From an uncultured Collinsella sp. (lineage in GTDB: Bacteria > Actinomycetota > Coriobacteriia > Coriobacteriales > Coriobacteriaceae), in the NCBI GenBank assembly GCA_900544385.1, contig UQVD01000051.1:1-14675 (forward strand): 14,675 nucleotides of DNA, written 5' to 3'. Numbering within the stretch: position 1 is the stretch's first letter; each line of letters begins with the position of its first letter. The notes under the pieces were generated by a model that searched no databases, was not told the DNA's origin, and saw only the letters and a program-made list of their open reading frames with translations. A program made the position numbers and the translations under genes. Positions 13,937 through 14,675 of this stretch are shown in pieces.

Positions 13937-14675
13937 TAGCGCGGCTCGCCCACAACGGAGCCGGACAAATACCAGGTCTTAGCGACATCAACGTCAACAT
14001 CAACGATCTTGCCAACAAGCTGATCGATGCTGTAACCCTCGGGGATAGGCGCATGAACGGTCTGATTCTTAGGACTCTTGCCCAGCAGGACCGCGTCGTT
14101 CTTTTTACTCGTTCCCTCAATGAGCGCCGGAACCACAGTATGAAGCTCACCCTGGTTATACTCGTGTGCCGTGGTCTCGATAACCTTAACCAGGCGGTTG
14201 AAACGCTCGAGAATAACCTCATGCGGCGTAGGATCGTCAATCTCTGCGGCCGGGGTACCGGCGCGCTTGGAATAGATGAAGGTATAGGCCTGAGCATAGC
14301 GGACCGTCTCGGCAAGTGAGAGCGTCTGCTCAAAGTCTTCTTCAGTCTCGCCCGGAAAGCCAACGATAATGTCAGTCGAGAGCGCGATATCGGGCATGCG
14401 ATTGCGGATGCGATCGACCAGGCCCAAATAGTCCTCGCGTGTATAACGGCGATTCATCTCTTTGAGGATACGCGTGGAGCCCGACTGAACGGCCAAGTGA
14501 AGCTGCGGCATGACGGCGGGCGTCTCGGCCATGGCGTCGATGGTCTCGGGGAGAAGATCCTTAGGATGAGAAGAGGTAAAGAAGATGCGCTCCACACCCG
14601 TATCACCCACGGCACGCAGCAGATCGGCAAAACGCGGCTTGCCAAACAGATCGCGACCATATGAGTTAACGTTTT
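13936..14675 (-). CDS. miaB: tRNA-2-methylthio-N6-dimethylallyladenosine synthase, C-terminal part
   Basis: The gene runs off the right edge, so only about the last 246 codons are seen. It is a radical-SAM methylthiotransferase that converts i6A37 to ms2i6A37. Visible are NVNSYG at the edge (the MiaB GQNVNSYG motif), the later part of the radical-SAM barrel (FTSSHPKDL, LHLAVQSGS, MNRRYTREDY, STDIIVGFPGETEEDF, YIYSKRAGTPA-like FIYSKRAGTPA), and a C-terminal TRAM domain from about HTVVPALIEG. The N-terminal MTTase domain and the CxxxCxxC cluster lie outside the window. An internal GTG at 14610 is not the start, since the frame is open and homologous to the edge. The stop overlaps the miaA start. 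Confidence 0.95.
   Translation of the reverse strand, partial: NVNSYGRDLFGKPRFADLLRAVGDTGVERIFFTSSHPKDLLPETIDAMAETPAVMPQLHLAVQSGSTRILKEMNRRYTREDYLGLVDRIRNRMPDIALSTDIIVGFPGETEEDFEQTLSLAETVRYAQAYTFIYSKRAGTPAAEIDDPTPHEVILERFNRLVKVIETTAHEYNQGELHTVVPALIEGTSKKNDAVLLGKSPKNQTVHAPIPEGYSIDQLVGKIVDVDVDVAKTWYLSGSVVGEPR

Overview
The window reads as chromosomal backbone of a coriobacterial actinomycete, most likely Collinsella or a close relative (inference). The grounds are GC-rich coding sequence, strong AGGAGG-type ribosome sites, a pgsA / GarA-type FHA / FtsR-type MerR block, and a lexA / LysM / nrdR block that mycobacteria share. No rRNA, tRNA, insertion sequence or CRISPR array is visible.

Layout. 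At 1-270 there is a non-coding lead-in with a 14-bp-armed palindrome and a likely pgsA promoter. From 275 to 4093 five plus-strand genes follow: a CDP-alcohol phosphatidyltransferase, an FHA protein, a MerR regulator, apt and a secreted NlpC/P60 hydrolase closed by a strong terminator. From 4172 to 5876 a degV gene converges on a DUF1836 regulator gene; the two share a bidirectional terminator, and near-identical palindromes lie upstream of both. trxB (minus) and a diacylglycerol glycosyltransferase of the MGDG-synthase family (plus) diverge at about 6906-7022. The 495-bp gap 8325-8819 separates the convergent glycosyltransferase and dut genes and holds two large hairpins with a shared core but different outer stems. 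From 8820 to 10215 a minus-strand set LysM-nrdR-dut runs away from a divergent SOS region with three LexA boxes; lexA lies on the other side. lexA overlaps by one base a membrane acyltransferase gene broken by an in-frame TGA. From 11709 to the right edge a minus-strand operon miaB (partial)-miaA-hflX is joined by two TAATG overlaps.

How the genes work together. The left block combines phospholipid synthesis, a phospho-switch FHA protein and a probable division regulator with purine salvage and wall remodelling. The lexA block links DNA damage to a LysM membrane protein of the YneA/ChiZ kind, a division inhibitor in other Gram-positives, and then to the ribonucleotide reductase repressor and dUTPase. 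MiaA and MiaB act in sequence on tRNA A37, and HflX works on stalled ribosomes.

Most notable: the two core-sharing hairpins at 8335-8438 and 8694-8799, which show compensatory changes and the same orientation relative to the gene upstream; the shared palindrome that predicts a DUF1836 regulon; the evenly spaced LexA boxes; an inverted repeat enclosing the nrdR start; and the lone TGA in the acyltransferase gene. All family calls come from motif reading; no searches were run.
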